A model generated the notes under the pieces. That model saw nothing but the letters and a program-made list of their open reading frames with translations, did no database searches and was not told the DNA's origin. 64,000 nucleotides of DNA from JBEEOW01 sp041191405. GTDB taxonomy: Bacteria; Bacteroidota; Bacteroidia; Cytophagales; UBA9547. This document shows positions 6,966 through 16,591 of the stretch, in pieces (positions within the stretch are counted from its first letter, which is position 1; each line of letters begins with the position of its first letter). The stretch is taken from contig JBEEOW010000022.1 in NCBI GenBank assembly GCA_041191405.1, positions 1 through 64,000 of the forward strand, written 5' to 3'. The position numbers and the translations under genes are program-made.

Positions 6966-8756
6966 TTATTTCAATGCATTTTTGAAACTTTCGTTGCTCC
7001 AGTAAGCTTTGAACTCTAAATCTTCAACAGCTCTACCTTTTAAGTTAGAATCTAATTGAACAGCTTTAGCTAATCTTTGTGCAAGGAAATCAATGTTTTG
7101 TTGACGAGCAGCAGTTACAGCAGCACAGTAATATGCTAATGCATTAGTTCCGTCAGCAAGGATAGCTTCGTCAAATGCTTTTTTAGCATTTTCTAAATCT
7201 TTATTTAATAATAAAGCTAAACCTTTGTTGTATTTGTTGATTGGGCTTTCTACAGAGTTTTCTAAGCTTAAGTTAGCATCTCTATATTTAGCTGTTTCAA
7301 TTTCAAGTACACCTTTGATTGAGTTTAAAGACTTTTTCAACTCAGCATCAGAAGTTAATCTTGCAGCATTGTTTAAAGCCTCTAAAGATTTAACAATATC
7401 ACCTTTTAATAATAAAGCAGTACCTAAGTTTAAGTAAGTTTCAGCTTTATCAATTTTAGCGTTAGAGATTTGGAATTGATTGATAGCTTTGTCTAAGAAA
7501 TCTTTCTTAACTGCTGGGTCTGAAGAGTTTTTAGCTAATTCAACATAAGTTGCACCTAAATTGGTGTGTGCTTGCCAGCTATCCACTTTTTTAGAAGAAG
7601 CAATGTAAATATTTGCTTTTTCGTTTAAGTCAGGAGTTAAAGTAGCTGCATATAATAATTCAGCTTCAGTGATTGAATCTGCTTTAACTTCTTCTTTCAC
7701 TACTTTACTTGCTAAAATAGAAATTTGTGCATCAGTTTTCTTTTTCTTAACAGTTAAAATATCAGTTTTAGCTGTACGAAGAACTGGGTAAATTTCTTTT
7801 AATAAAACTTTGTATGATTTAAGTTTCTGGATTTGTTTTTCTTTTTCAACAAAAGTTCCAGCACCATCAATAATTGCATTAATTTCAGCTTTCTCTACTT
7901 CTGATAATTTAGTGTTAGCAGAAAGTAAATTACGGAAGCTTGTCCAATCTTGAACTACAGCTTTAGTAACGAAAGAAATAGAATCTGCTTTTTTAGCATA
8001 ATTGTATTTCTTCATCATTTCTCTGTAGTATTTTTCAATTACTTTAGAACGATTATCAGATAAACCAGCATTTACAACCTCAGCACCTTCTGGTGAGTGA
8101 GAACCTGTAATTGTTACAACTCTAGTTACGTTTTTAGCAGAAACGAATTTTTCGAAGAATTTACCGTTAGTTCCTGTTTTTTCAGATTTACGTAAATCTG
8201 ATTTGCCTTTTTCAAAGAAGAAATCAACATTTGTTGGTACTAATTCCTCTCTGTTATCATATCCGTGTGCGGCATAAGCAACAGGATAAACTGGTTTTAC
8301 TAACTCTGAAGTAGTAATTAAGCCTTCTGCAATTTCTAAATCCATAGGAAGAGATTTAGATTTTGTTCCAGCAGCATTTGAAGCTACTCCTCCCAACATT
8401 AATTTGCCTTTTTTAAGGTCTTTGTTGTAAGCAAAAGTAAAAGTACGAGCTAATTTTGGTTGCTCGGTTTTGCTATTTGGGAAATCAACTGCTTTGAATT
8501 CAATAGTTCCTAATTGAACTTTCTCGCCTCCTGCAGCTTGATAATAAGGAGTTACGGTATAAACCTTATTGGTTTTCAACATTTTTAGTGGTAAAAGCGC
8601 TGAAATCTCGAATCTAACAGAGTCAGCATGTACCTCTAAAGGCGATGGAGTAACAGTTATTTGTTGTTGTTTTGCCAATTTAATCATTTGTGCAAGTGAA
8701 CAACCTGTAAGCAATATTGAAGCTAAAGCAGCAGCAGAGATAAAGTATCTTCTCAT
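6966..8756 (-). CDS. Large lipoprotein with an OmpA-like middle and TPR-like C-terminus
   Basis: A 596-residue protein with a lipoprotein signal (acylated Cys19 after 'ASILLTG'). Three regions are visible. A beta-rich N-terminal part of about 150 residues comes first. A degenerate OmpA-like domain around residues 170-260 follows ('VDFFFEKGKSDLR', 'TITGSHSPEGAEVVN', 'LSDNRSKVIEKYY'), in which the usual peptidoglycan-contact pattern is weak. A long helical C-terminal region of TPR-like repeats completes it ('ETYLNLGTALLLKGDIVKSLEALNNAA', split here as 'ETYLNLGTALLLKGD' and 'IVKSLEALNNAA'). Such proteins are common in Bacteroidota envelopes and probably act as scaffolds. The gene is monocistronic, with its own terminator. 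Confidence 0.7.
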   Translation of the reverse strand: MRRYFISAAALASILLTGCSLAQMIKLAKQQQITVTPSPLEVHADSVRFEISALLPLKMLKTNKVYTVTPYYQAAGGEKVQLGTIEFKAVDFPNSKTEQPKLARTFTFAYNKDLKKGKLMLGGVASNAAGTKSKSLPMDLEIAEGLITTSELVKPVYPVAYAAHGYDNREELVPTNVDFFFEKGKSDLRKSEKTGTNGKFFEKFVSAKNVTRVVTITGSHSPEGAEVVNAGLSDNRSKVIEKYYREMMKKYNYAKKADSISFVTKAVVQDWTSFRNLLSANTKLSEVEKAEINAIIDGAGTFVEKEKQIQKLKSYKVLLKEIYPVLRTAKTDILTVKKKKTDAQISILASKVVKEEVKADSITEAELLYAATLTPDLNEKANIYIASSKKVDSWQAHTNLGATYVELAKNSSDPAVKKDFLDKAINQFQISNAKIDKAETYLNLGTALLLKGDIVKSLEALNNAARLTSDAELKKSLNSIKGVLEIETAKYRDANLSLENSVESPINKYNKGLALLLNKDLENAKKAFDEAILADGTNALAYYCAAVTAARQQNIDFLAQRLAKAVQLDSNLKGRAVEDLEFKAYWSNESFKNALK

Positions 8757-8922
8757 AGTTTTTTTAAAGTAATTAAAACAGTGTCTTAATTTTATTTGCG
8801 AACATAATAATTAAATACTTAATAAAAAAACAATTCTGTCATTTTATCAAATAATAAGTAAATATTGCAACTTTTATATGCAATATAGTGATGTTTTGTA
8901 CGATTATGAATTAAAATGGTTA

Positions 8923-9732
8923 TTATTTATTAGATAATAATTGCAATTTTAATTCAGTGAATTTTCTTTTGGTATCTAAAGGGAAATCTCCTTTCATTAT
9001 CCAATCATAATAATTTAAGTCTTTTTTTAATACATCTGCAACTGGTACATCTTTGTATTTTCCAAAATTAATAACAGGAACATTTGACTTATTATAAACT
9101 ATTCTGCCAGCTAAATCAACCATGTTTGATAAGGTTAATTTATGAAGTTCAGACATGTCATTTTTAACAGGAATAATTTCTTTTCCTGTTGTTTTATCGA
9201 TAATTACTTGATTTTCGTATCTAGCGATTTGTGCCTCAAATACTTCATAAGTTGCTTGTGTATCAGCATCTGCACTGTGTGCATTTTCTAAATCTTTACC
9301 ACAGTAAAATTTATAAGCTGCACTTAAGGTACGAGGTTCCATGAGATGAAATATTTTTTGAGCATCAATAAGATTTCTGTTTTTTAAATCGAAATCTACA
9401 TTTGCTCTTAATAATTCTTCTACTAACATTGGAACATCAAATTTTACAATATTGAAACCACCTAAATCTGTGCCTTCTAAAAATTGAGCCAAACTTTTGG
9501 CAATTTGAGCAAACTTTGGAGCATCTTTTACATCTTCATCATATATACCATGAATTAAACTCGACTCAATTGGAATTGGTCTGCCAGGATTAATACGCAT
9601 ACATTTGCTTTCCTTTTCTCCATTTGGATGAAGTTTCAAAATAGCAATTTCTACAATTCTATCATTAGTAATACTAATTCCTGTGGTTTCTAAATCGAAG
9701 AAAGCTAAAGGTTTGCGTAATTTTAAATTCAT
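8923..9732 (-). CDS. DnaQ-like 3'-5' exonuclease (DEDDh family)
   Basis: This 269-residue protein has the three exonuclease motifs: Exo I 'FFDLETTG' with D13 and E15, Exo II 'GGFNIVKFDVPML', and Exo III 'HSADADTQATYEV', whose His defines the DEDDh class. A C-terminal extension of about 80 residues ('VINFGKYKDVPVADV' and 'YYDWIMKGDFP') matches the accessory domain found after such exonucleases in Bacteroidota. The likely role is proofreading or DNA/RNA end trimming in the cytoplasm. It starts two bases before the stop of mpl, so the two genes share a transcript. Confidence 0.85.
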   Translation of the reverse strand: MNLKLRKPLAFFDLETTGISITNDRIVEIAILKLHPNGEKESKCMRINPGRPIPIESSLIHGIYDEDVKDAPKFAQIAKSLAQFLEGTDLGGFNIVKFDVPMLVEELLRANVDFDLKNRNLIDAQKIFHLMEPRTLSAAYKFYCGKDLENAHSADADTQATYEVFEAQIARYENQVIIDKTTGKEIIPVKNDMSELHKLTLSNMVDLAGRIVYNKSNVPVINFGKYKDVPVADVLKKDLNYYDWIMKGDFPLDTKRKFTELKLQLLSNK

Positions 9733-9733
9733 G

Positions 9734-11098
9734 TTAAATAAGTTCTTGTGCTAATGTTGCTAATTGTAATCCATCAAAATTTCCTGAACTCATCAATAAT
9801 AACGAAGTATTATTCAGTGGAGTTTTTGATTGTATAATTGATTTTACTTCAGCACTATTTGATAAAACTGTTAAATTGACATTATTAAATGCAGTTTTAA
9901 CTTCTTCTTTTGTAATTGGTTCTAGTTTTTTGTGTTCAATAGTTGCTGGATTGAAGTAAACATAAGCTTCGTCAGCAGCATTTATTGTATCTTTATATTG
10001 GGATAAAAATGCTTTATTTAAACTACTAAAAGTATGAAGCTCTAGGAACGCAACTAATTTTCTACTAGGGAACTGATTTTTAACTGCTTCAACCGTAGCT
10101 TTTAACTTAGAAGGTGAATGAGCGAAATCTTTATATACTTTTGAAGTTGCATTTTCTGCTAATAATTGTAATCTGTTTGCCGCACCTTTAAATGTTGAAA
10201 TTGCTTTATAAAATTGGTCTTCTTTTATCCCAACATGTAAACAAACATTAAGAGCTGCATTGATATTTTTGAGATTATGTTCTCCAAATACCTGTATACT
10301 ATGCTCTTTATTAGATTTATCAATTAAATATGTTTGATTATTTTTAATTACAAATTTATGTGTTGCATAAGGCGTTTTTGTGATATCACCTTGTTGTTTA
10401 TCTCCAATAGCTTTTACTTCTGCATCATCTTCTGAATAAATTAATGTTCCAGATTTTGGTGTTGCAACAGCAAACATTTCAAACTGATTTCTATATTCTT
10501 CAAATGTTGGGAATACATTGATATGATCCCAAGCAATACCTGAAATTACTCCTATATGATGTTGATAATGAACAAATTTTGGTCTTCTATCAATTGGAGA
10601 TGATAGGTATTCGTCGCCTTCAATAATGATTATTGGCGCATCCGAAAGTTTAACCATTGTGTCAAAACCTTCTAATTGAGCACCAACTAGGTAATTAAAT
10701 GATTTATTCCAATAACTTAAAACATGAATAATCATAGAAGTGATGGTTGTTTTACCATGACTTCCTGCTATTACAATACGTTGTTTATTAATACTTTGAT
10801 TATATACAAATTCAGGATATGAAAAAATAGGGATACCTAATTCTTGTGCTTTAAGTAATTCAGGATTATCAGTTCTTGCATGCATTCCTAAAATTACAGC
10901 ATCTAAATTTGTTGTAATTTTTTCAGGAAACCAACCAAGTGATTGAGGTAGGATTCCTTTATTTTCTAAACGAGTACGTGATGGTTCAAATATTTCATCA
11001 TCAGAGCCTGTTACTTCTAAACCTTTATTATGCAATGCTAATGCTAAATTATGCATTGCGCTTCCACCTATTGCAATGAAATGTACTTTTTGTGCCAT
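9734..11098 (-). CDS. mpl: Murein tripeptide ligase (UDP-MurNAc : L-Ala-gamma-D-Glu-meso-Dap ligase)
   Basis: A Mur ligase family protein of 454 residues. The N-terminal Rossmann-like nucleotide-sugar domain has 'HFIAIGGSAMHNLALAL', the ATP-binding loop is 'GSHGKTT' (residues 112-118), and the central domain has 'IIIEGDEYLSS' and 'GIAWDHINVFPT'. The C-terminal domain has 'KDFAHSPSKLKATVEAV'. In Mpl the HSP motif follows this pattern, which separates it from MurC. The enzyme re-uses the recovered tripeptide in peptidoglycan recycling, so meso-diaminopimelate murein is implied. It is translationally close to the downstream exonuclease gene. Confidence 0.9.
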   Translation of the reverse strand: MAQKVHFIAIGGSAMHNLALALHNKGLEVTGSDDEIFEPSRTRLENKGILPQSLGWFPEKITTNLDAVILGMHARTDNPELLKAQELGIPIFSYPEFVYNQSINKQRIVIAGSHGKTTITSMIIHVLSYWNKSFNYLVGAQLEGFDTMVKLSDAPIIIIEGDEYLSSPIDRRPKFVHYQHHIGVISGIAWDHINVFPTFEEYRNQFEMFAVATPKSGTLIYSEDDAEVKAIGDKQQGDITKTPYATHKFVIKNNQTYLIDKSNKEHSIQVFGEHNLKNINAALNVCLHVGIKEDQFYKAISTFKGAANRLQLLAENATSKVYKDFAHSPSKLKATVEAVKNQFPSRKLVAFLELHTFSSLNKAFLSQYKDTINAADEAYVYFNPATIEHKKLEPITKEEVKTAFNNVNLTVLSNSAEVKSIIQSKTPLNNTSLLLMSSGNFDGLQLATLAQELI

Positions 11099-11194
11099 TC
11101 GTATTGTTTATTTTTGCTTATAAAAAGAGCTAATATTATTTATAATAAACTCTAAAACGTGAAGTTAATATAAATAGGGATATTGCCCAAAGTA

Positions 11195-11217
11195 AAATTA
11201 TATTTTAAATATAATTT
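11195..11217. terminator. AT-only hairpin between serA-like gene and mpl
   Basis: An 11-bp near-perfect palindrome of A and T only lies 17 bases downstream of the serA-like stop codon. It may weakly terminate that minus-strand transcript, but no clear T tract follows. Confidence 0.3.
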
Positions 11218-11233
11218 GGGGTAATATAAAAAA

Positions 11234-12166
11234 TTATTTTTTTGTTAAATCAATGATTTTAGCAGCAAGTACAGTACTTATTTTGCGATATGATTCAACT
11301 GACCAACCTGCCACATGTGGGCTCATAATTACATTTGGTAGTGACGCTAACTGTTTAAATAGTTTTGTTTGATTTTCAGATAATGTACTTAGTCGCTCAT
11401 TTTCAAGAACATCAAGTGCAGCTCCTAGTATTTTTTTCCCTTGTAAAGCTTTTAATACAGGTTCCATCATAGCTACTTCACCTCTTGCTGTATTAATAAA
11501 CCAAACTGGTTTTGCAAATGCATTCCAAAATGCATCATTACACATATTTTTTGAATCATTGGTTAATGGAACATGTAAGCTTACTACATCGGCCTCTTTT
11601 TGAAGTTGTTCCAGAGTAACTTCTTGGGCAAACTCATCAGAAAAGTTGGTTTTGTATTTATCGTAAGCTATTACTTTGCAACCAAAACCTGATAATCTTT
11701 TGGCAAATGATTTGCCCATGTTACCATAACCAATAATGCCAACAGTTAATTCTCCAAGTTCAAAACCTCTGTTTGCTTCTCTATGCCAGATTAAGTTTTT
11801 TACTTCTTTGTCTGCTACAATTAGCTTATTCATTAAACAAAGCAACATTGCTATTGTGTGTTCACCAACAGCATCTCTATTTCCTTCTGGAGCATTTAAA
11901 AGTGTAATGTTTTTTTCTTTTAAAAATTCTTCATCAATTTCGTCAACACCTGCACCTGCTCTGGCAATGAATCGTAATTCAGTATATTGGCTTAAAAACG
12001 TTGATGTTAAACGTAATTTACTTCTTAAAACTAATCCATTATAACCATGAAGTTTTTCTCCTACTTCATGTGCTGAAATTTCTGGTAGATAAGTGCATTC
12101 AATATTATGTTCTGTTAACAATTTAATTAACGCTTCGTGAACTTTATCTATGATTAGTATTTTCAT
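11234..12166 (-). CDS. serA: D-3-phosphoglycerate dehydrogenase-like 2-hydroxyacid dehydrogenase
   Basis: A 310-residue D-isomer-specific NAD-dependent dehydrogenase. The nucleotide-binding motif 'GIIGYGNMGKSF' spans about residues 143-154. The catalytic triad is visible: Arg in 'NTARGEV', Glu in 'LDVLENE' and His in 'SPHVAGWS'. The substrate-binding part has 'ARAGAGVDEI' and 'NAPEGNRDAVGEHT', wording typical of phosphoglycerate dehydrogenases. It lacks the C-terminal ACT regulatory domain, so it is the short form. It probably oxidises 3-phosphoglycerate in serine synthesis, but a related hydroxyacid substrate cannot be excluded. No other serine gene is adjacent. Confidence 0.75.
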   Translation of the reverse strand: MKILIIDKVHEALIKLLTEHNIECTYLPEISAHEVGEKLHGYNGLVLRSKLRLTSTFLSQYTELRFIARAGAGVDEIDEEFLKEKNITLLNAPEGNRDAVGEHTIAMLLCLMNKLIVADKEVKNLIWHREANRGFELGELTVGIIGYGNMGKSFAKRLSGFGCKVIAYDKYKTNFSDEFAQEVTLEQLQKEADVVSLHVPLTNDSKNMCNDAFWNAFAKPVWFINTARGEVAMMEPVLKALQGKKILGAALDVLENERLSTLSENQTKLFKQLASLPNVIMSPHVAGWSVESYRKISTVLAAKIIDLTKK

Positions 12167-12241
12167 GTTTTTTATTTAGTACTGAGTAAAGAGTACTAGT
12201 GTTAGAGTATAATTTATATACTCTGTACTTTGTACTCTCTA
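12167..12241. repeat. Low-complexity spacer with AGTACT/GTACTC words
   Basis: The spacer between mgtE and the serA-like gene consists of inverted words (GAGTACT, TATACTCT, TGTACTCT). A hairpin AGAGTATA / TATACTCT lies at 12204-12224 and could terminate mgtE. Confidence 0.4.
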
Positions 12242-13603
12242 CTACAATTGATATAAGAAATTTGCCAAACTGAAATATACAGCCAAGCCTAATAAATCGT
12301 TGGCTGTAGTTATGAATGGCCCTGATGCTAAAGCTGGATTTACACCGAATTTATCTAAAATTAGTGGAGTTACAGTACCAAGAAATGAAGCTAATATTAC
12401 TACCGAAAATAATGCTAATGATACTACTGTAGCTAATTTAAAATCATTGCCAACGAGCATATTAAATCCAAAAACACAACCTGAAATTACTATTCCGTTG
12501 ATAATTGCAACTGCAAGCACTTTTGTAAAACGCATCCAGTTACTAAAATCATTGATGGCATTGGTATCAGCAAGTGTTTGAACTACAAGCGATGATGATT
12601 GTACACCAACATTGCCACCTGTTGCTGTAATTAATGGTATAAAAAACGCAAGAGCAGGGATTACAGCTAATTGCCCTTCGAAACCACCCATGAAAGTTGC
12701 CCCTAACATACCTCCAATCATCCCAATTAGTAACCAAGGTAAACGTGCACGGGTTAACATCCAAATACTATCATCCTCTTCAACACTTTCCGAGATACCC
12801 GTCATTGCTTGGATATCTAATTCGTTTTGCTCGGTAATAAAGTCCATGATATCATCAACAGTGATTCTACCAAGTAATTTACCTTGCATGTTTACAACTG
12901 GTACTGCCTCCAAATCGTATTTTTGCATAATACCTGCTACTTCTTCGGCTTCGGTATATGACTCAACTGAAATGATATCAGATTCATAAATATCTCTGAT
13001 AATGGCATTTTCATTGGCAAGTACAATTTTCTTTAACGAAACTCTACCAAGTAATTTTTCCTCATTATCAATAACATATACTGAGTAACATTTATCAACC
13101 TTTTCTGTTTGTCGACGAATTTCCTCGATACACTGTGTTACTTTGCGGTTTATATTGATTTTGATTAACTCTTTTGCCATCAAACCACCCGCTACATCTT
13201 CTTCGTAGCGTAATAAGTCGGTGATATGTAATGCTTTTTCTTTGTTATCTTTTTCTATGTATGCTAAGGCTTCTTCACGAGTACGGATAGGTAACTCATT
13301 TAAAATATCAGCACAGTCATCAGATTCAATGAACTTTAAAAAACTTGATATTTGTTCAGAATTGAAATTTTTCAAAAATTCTTTACGAGTATCAGCATCA
13401 ACAAAACTGATAATTTCAGCCGAAAAATCAACATCTAATAATTCAATAACATATTTACATTGCTCTGTATCTAGTTCGTAAAGCAATAATGAAGCATCAG
13501 CAGCATATAAATCATCAAAAGTTGATTTGATATAATCATCTTTTTTTTCATTTATGCTTTGAGAAATAGTATTTATTAAATCGGTACTTATTTCAAATGC
13601 CAT
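12242..13603 (-). CDS. mgtE: Magnesium transporter MgtE
   Basis: A 453-residue protein with the three-part MgtE layout. The N-terminal alpha-helical domain (residues about 20-130) includes 'ILNELPIRTREEALAYI' and 'EEDVAGGLMAKELI'. A CBS pair follows (about 135-260), with 'VYVIDNEEKLLGRVSLKK' and 'VPVVNMQGKLLGRITVDD'. The five-helix pore domain includes 'ARLPWLLIGMIGGML', 'ITATGGNVGVQSSSLVVQ' and 'GPFITTANDLLGLAVYF', which carry the conserved ion-path residues. MgtE is an inner-membrane Mg2+ channel whose cytoplasmic domains close it when Mg2+ is plentiful. It lies downstream of rsmA on the same strand but is separated by 137 bases. Confidence 0.93.
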   Translation of the reverse strand: MAFEISTDLINTISQSINEKKDDYIKSTFDDLYAADASLLLYELDTEQCKYVIELLDVDFSAEIISFVDADTRKEFLKNFNSEQISSFLKFIESDDCADILNELPIRTREEALAYIEKDNKEKALHITDLLRYEEDVAGGLMAKELIKININRKVTQCIEEIRRQTEKVDKCYSVYVIDNEEKLLGRVSLKKIVLANENAIIRDIYESDIISVESYTEAEEVAGIMQKYDLEAVPVVNMQGKLLGRITVDDIMDFITEQNELDIQAMTGISESVEEDDSIWMLTRARLPWLLIGMIGGMLGATFMGGFEGQLAVIPALAFFIPLITATGGNVGVQSSSLVVQTLADTNAINDFSNWMRFTKVLAVAIINGIVISGCVFGFNMLVGNDFKLATVVSLALFSVVILASFLGTVTPLILDKFGVNPALASGPFITTANDLLGLAVYFSLANFLYQL

Positions 13604-13740
13604 GTTGTAAATAATTAATAATTAGTAATTAAAAATTAATAGATTAGAGATTTTAGACTTAAGACAAAAGACTTTAGATTTAGATTTAGATTAAACTCTA
13701 TTTTTCTAAAATCTAATATCTATAATCTAATATCTAAAAT
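13604..13740. repeat. Low-complexity spacer of AGATTTTAGA / ATCTAATATC words
   Basis: The gap between rsmA and mgtE consists of imperfect tandem and inverted copies of AATCTAAAATCT-like words. Similar words occur at 5041-5072, 21965-21990, 39512-39553 and 50656-50690, always between genes. No gene or clear signal is seen in it. Confidence 0.5.
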
Positions 13741-14589
13741 CTATTTCTTCAAATAAGCATCAACATCTAAGGTTAATTGAATAAACTCTTCAACGCCAAG
13801 CTCTTCTGCACGTTTGTCGAATTTTTCATCCAATGCAAAATCAGGCCCTAAGTTAAGAGGTTTAATTGTATTTCTCAACGTTTTTCTGCGGTTTGTAAAG
13901 GCAGTTTTTACTACTTTTTTAAATAAAACAGGGTCGCATGGTAATTCAGTTCTATTGTTTCTTCGCAAACGAATTACACCCGATTTTACTTTTGGAGGCG
14001 GATCAAAAACATGCTCATGCACTGTAAAGCAATATTCTATATCAAACCAAACTTGTAAAAACACACTCAAAATACCGTAATCTTTATTTCCTGGTCCCGA
14101 AGCCAATCGTTCGGCAACTTCTTTTTGCAACATACACACCACTTCTGGAACGTAATCAAGCATATCTTCCAAAATTTTGAAAAATATTAATGATGAAATG
14201 TTATAAGGGAAATTTCCAACAATGCCAATTTTTTCGCCTTTAAATACTTCTGTCCAATCTTTTTTCAAGAAATCTTCTTCCAAAATTCTTTTTCCAAGTT
14301 GAGAAAAAGTTTTATGTTTTCTTAAATATGCAATCGACTCTTTATCTATATCAACAACCCAAGTTTCAAAATTTTTGTTTTGAATTAAATATTGAGTCAA
14401 TACACCAGTACCCGGACCAATCTCTAACACTTTATCATACCCTCCATGATTGCTCATTAAATCAGCAATATCAAAAGCAATATTTTGGTCTAACAAGAAA
14501 TGTTGACCCAAATGTTTTTTTGCTTTTACATTGGTATCGGCTGTAGAAAAGTTTTTAACGAAAGTCTTTTTGGCTTTTAATTTTGACAT
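13741..14589 (-). CDS. rsmA: 16S rRNA dimethyladenosine transferase
   Basis: RsmA/KsgA uses S-adenosylmethionine to dimethylate two adjacent adenosines in the 3' hairpin of 16S rRNA during 30S maturation. The signature 'KKHLGQHFLLDQN', the SAM-binding 'VLEIGPGTGVLTQYL' and the catalytic motif IV 'NFPYNISS' are present, as are 'FDPPPKVKSGVIRLR' and 'TAFTNRRKTLRNTIK'. The product is 282 residues, with about 20 extra lysine-rich N-terminal residues compared with short homologues. The ATG at 14589 is kept because no better internal start exists. It is divergent from the leucyl aminopeptidase gene, sharing a 56-base spacer. Confidence 0.95.
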   Translation of the reverse strand: MSKLKAKKTFVKNFSTADTNVKAKKHLGQHFLLDQNIAFDIADLMSNHGGYDKVLEIGPGTGVLTQYLIQNKNFETWVVDIDKESIAYLRKHKTFSQLGKRILEEDFLKKDWTEVFKGEKIGIVGNFPYNISSLIFFKILEDMLDYVPEVVCMLQKEVAERLASGPGNKDYGILSVFLQVWFDIEYCFTVHEHVFDPPPKVKSGVIRLRRNNRTELPCDPVLFKKVVKTAFTNRRKTLRNTIKPLNLGPDFALDEKFDKRAEELGVEEFIQLTLDVDAYLKK

Positions 14590-14645
14590 CTAAACCTTAA
14601 AATTAATATTTTGCTAAATTGCAGTGCAAAAATAACATAATAATA

Positions 14646-16094
14646 ATGGAGCTTATCATCAAATCGATAGAAAGTATTGCAAATAATGTTGCAATTGCTG
14701 TTTTAATGAATAAAATTGAAGAAATAAGTAAGTTTTTAACTGAAAAAAACGATGTTGAGCGTTTTGAAAAGTTATTTAATTCGGGAAATGAATTAATTTC
14801 TTTTAACAAAAATGGAAATTTGTTACTGTTTTTAGTTTTGAAAGAACAAAAATCAGAGGCACATAAAAGTGAATCGTTGAGAAAAAAAGGCTTTGATATA
14901 TTGCAATTATTGAAAGCCGAACAATTATTTGAAGTTCAAATTTGTAATGCAACTGTTGAAAAAGAAGAAGTTTTATTGCCAATAATTGAAGGCTTGATTT
15001 TAAGTAATTATTCATTTGATAAATATAAATCAAAACCTAAAACGTTTGCATTAAAATCAGCTACAATACTTTCTAATAACTTAGAATATAGCAAATTAGA
15101 TTCATTACAAAATGTAGCTGAAGGAGTTTTTAAAGCAAGAGATTTGGTAAACGAACCAGTAATTTCACTAAATGCAGTTCAGTTGAGCGAAGCATTTGAA
15201 AAAATGGGACAAGAAGCTGGATTTGATGTAGAGGTTTTTCATAAATCTAAAATTCAGAGTTTGAAAATGGGCGGATTATTGGCAATCAATGCTGGTTCGA
15301 TAGACCCACCAACTTTTACTGTAATGGAATACAAACCTGATAATGCAAGTAATTCAAAACCAATAGTTTTGGTAGGAAAAGGAGTTGTGTATGATACAGG
15401 TGGTTTGTCGTTAAAAGATACCACAAACTCAATGGATTTGATGAAATCAGACATGGCAGGAAGTGCTGCTGTGGCAGGAGCAATTTATGCCATAGCAAAA
15501 AATAAATTGCCAATTCATGTTATTGGTTTGGTACCTGCTACTGACAACCGCCCTGATGGAAATGCGATTACTCCAGGTGATGTGATTACAATAATGGATG
15601 GCACAACCGTTGAAATTTTGAATACAGATGCAGAGGGAAGGGTTATTTTAGCCGATGCCTTGGCTTTTGCTCAAAAATATGAGCCTGAATTAGTGATAGA
15701 TTTGGCAACTTTGACTGGTGCAGCGTTTATGGCAATTGGAAAATACGGTTCTGTAATGTGTGCAACAGCTACTAAAGAAACAAAAGAATTGTTAGTTGAA
15801 ACAGGTTTTGAGGTAAATGAGCGTTTGGTAGAATTGCCTCTTTGGGATGAATATACCAAAGAAATAGAATCAGATATTGCAGATATTAAGAATCTTGGAG
15901 GTTCAAATGGTGGAGGAGCAATAACAGCAGCCAAATTTTTGGAGCATTTTACAACTTACCCTTGGATTCATTTAGATATTGCTGGACCGTCATTTAACAG
16001 AGGTGCTGCAGATAGTTACAGAGGTAAAAATGGTACTGGCGTTGGCGTTAGGTTGATTTATAGCTTTTTAGAGAAATTTGCGAAGAAAAGTTAG
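14646..16094 (+). CDS. pepA: Leucyl aminopeptidase (M17 family)
   Basis: A 482-residue M17 peptidase that removes N-terminal residues from cytoplasmic peptides, using two metal ions. The metal and catalytic motifs are 'VGKGVVYDTGG', 'MKSDMAGSAAVAGAI', 'PATDNRPDGNAITPGDVI' and 'NTDAEGRVILADALAFA', the family signature. The start is taken as the ATG at 14646 (MELIIKSIE). A longer frame from TTG at 14619 adds nine residues with no support and would run into the promoter space shared with rsmA. A small membrane protein gene follows after 5 bases. Confidence 0.92.
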   Translation: MELIIKSIESIANNVAIAVLMNKIEEISKFLTEKNDVERFEKLFNSGNELISFNKNGNLLLFLVLKEQKSEAHKSESLRKKGFDILQLLKAEQLFEVQICNATVEKEEVLLPIIEGLILSNYSFDKYKSKPKTFALKSATILSNNLEYSKLDSLQNVAEGVFKARDLVNEPVISLNAVQLSEAFEKMGQEAGFDVEVFHKSKIQSLKMGGLLAINAGSIDPPTFTVMEYKPDNASNSKPIVLVGKGVVYDTGGLSLKDTTNSMDLMKSDMAGSAAVAGAIYAIAKNKLPIHVIGLVPATDNRPDGNAITPGDVITIMDGTTVEILNTDAEGRVILADALAFAQKYEPELVIDLATLTGAAFMAIGKYGSVMCATATKETKELLVETGFEVNERLVELPLWDEYTKEIESDIADIKNLGGSNGGGAITAAKFLEHFTTYPWIHLDIAGPSFNRGAADSYRGKNGTGVGVRLIYSFLEKFAKKS

Positions 16095-16099
16095 CGAGT

Positions 16100-16537
16100 A
16101 TGAATAACGAGGATATTGAAAAAATAATTTCGACAATTGATAATTCTGTAAATCCGAACACAGCATTAATAGAATTTTGGGATTCTCATCAATTGCAAGA
16201 TTTAGATTTGAATTTATTTGGGAATAAAGATGGATTATTATTGTTTGCAAATCATTTACTTAAAACAAGTTTGATGATTGATGAAAATGAAAAATTAGAA
16301 GGTTTAACAATTCCTTTGAATTTAGATAAACAAAAATGGTATAATCAAAATAGTGAATTCATTAACAATTTCAAGTTTAGAGAATTTGAAGATGATGGCG
16401 AGAATAATAAAGATAAATATAATCAAACCTCAATAACTAATTCAATTTTAAAATATGGTTGTTTAGCAACAGTAGTATTGATTTTAGTAAGTATTATAGT
16501 GGGTGTTCAAACAATATTTCATTGGTTTTATAAATAA
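16100..16537 (+). CDS. Small protein with a C-terminal membrane anchor, unknown function
   Basis: A 145-residue protein, mostly polar and acidic, with one hydrophobic segment at about residues 113-140 ('LATVVLILVSIIVGVQTIF'). It would be a tail-anchored cytoplasmic protein. The gene begins 5 bases after the aminopeptidase stop, so it is probably co-transcribed. I do not recognise a domain. The N-terminal helices could form a small protein-interaction module, but that is a guess. Confidence 0.55.
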   Translation: MNNEDIEKIISTIDNSVNPNTALIEFWDSHQLQDLDLNLFGNKDGLLLFANHLLKTSLMIDENEKLEGLTIPLNLDKQKWYNQNSEFINNFKFREFEDDGENNKDKYNQTSITNSILKYGCLATVVLILVSIIVGVQTIFHWFYK

Positions 16538-16552
16538 GTCTATGCTATAAAT

Positions 16553-16577
16553 GAGACGTGGCAAGCCACGTCTCTAC
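16553..16577. repeat. Palindromic GAGACGTGGC repeat, copy 1
   Basis: A perfect 10-bp stem (GAGACGTGGC / GCCACGTCTC) with a 2-base loop, followed by TAC. A second, longer copy lies at 18074-18133. It belongs to the GTAGAGACG-type intergenic palindromes widespread in Bacteroidota and cyanobacteria. Confidence 0.7.
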
Positions 16578-16591
16578 AAAATGAAAATTTT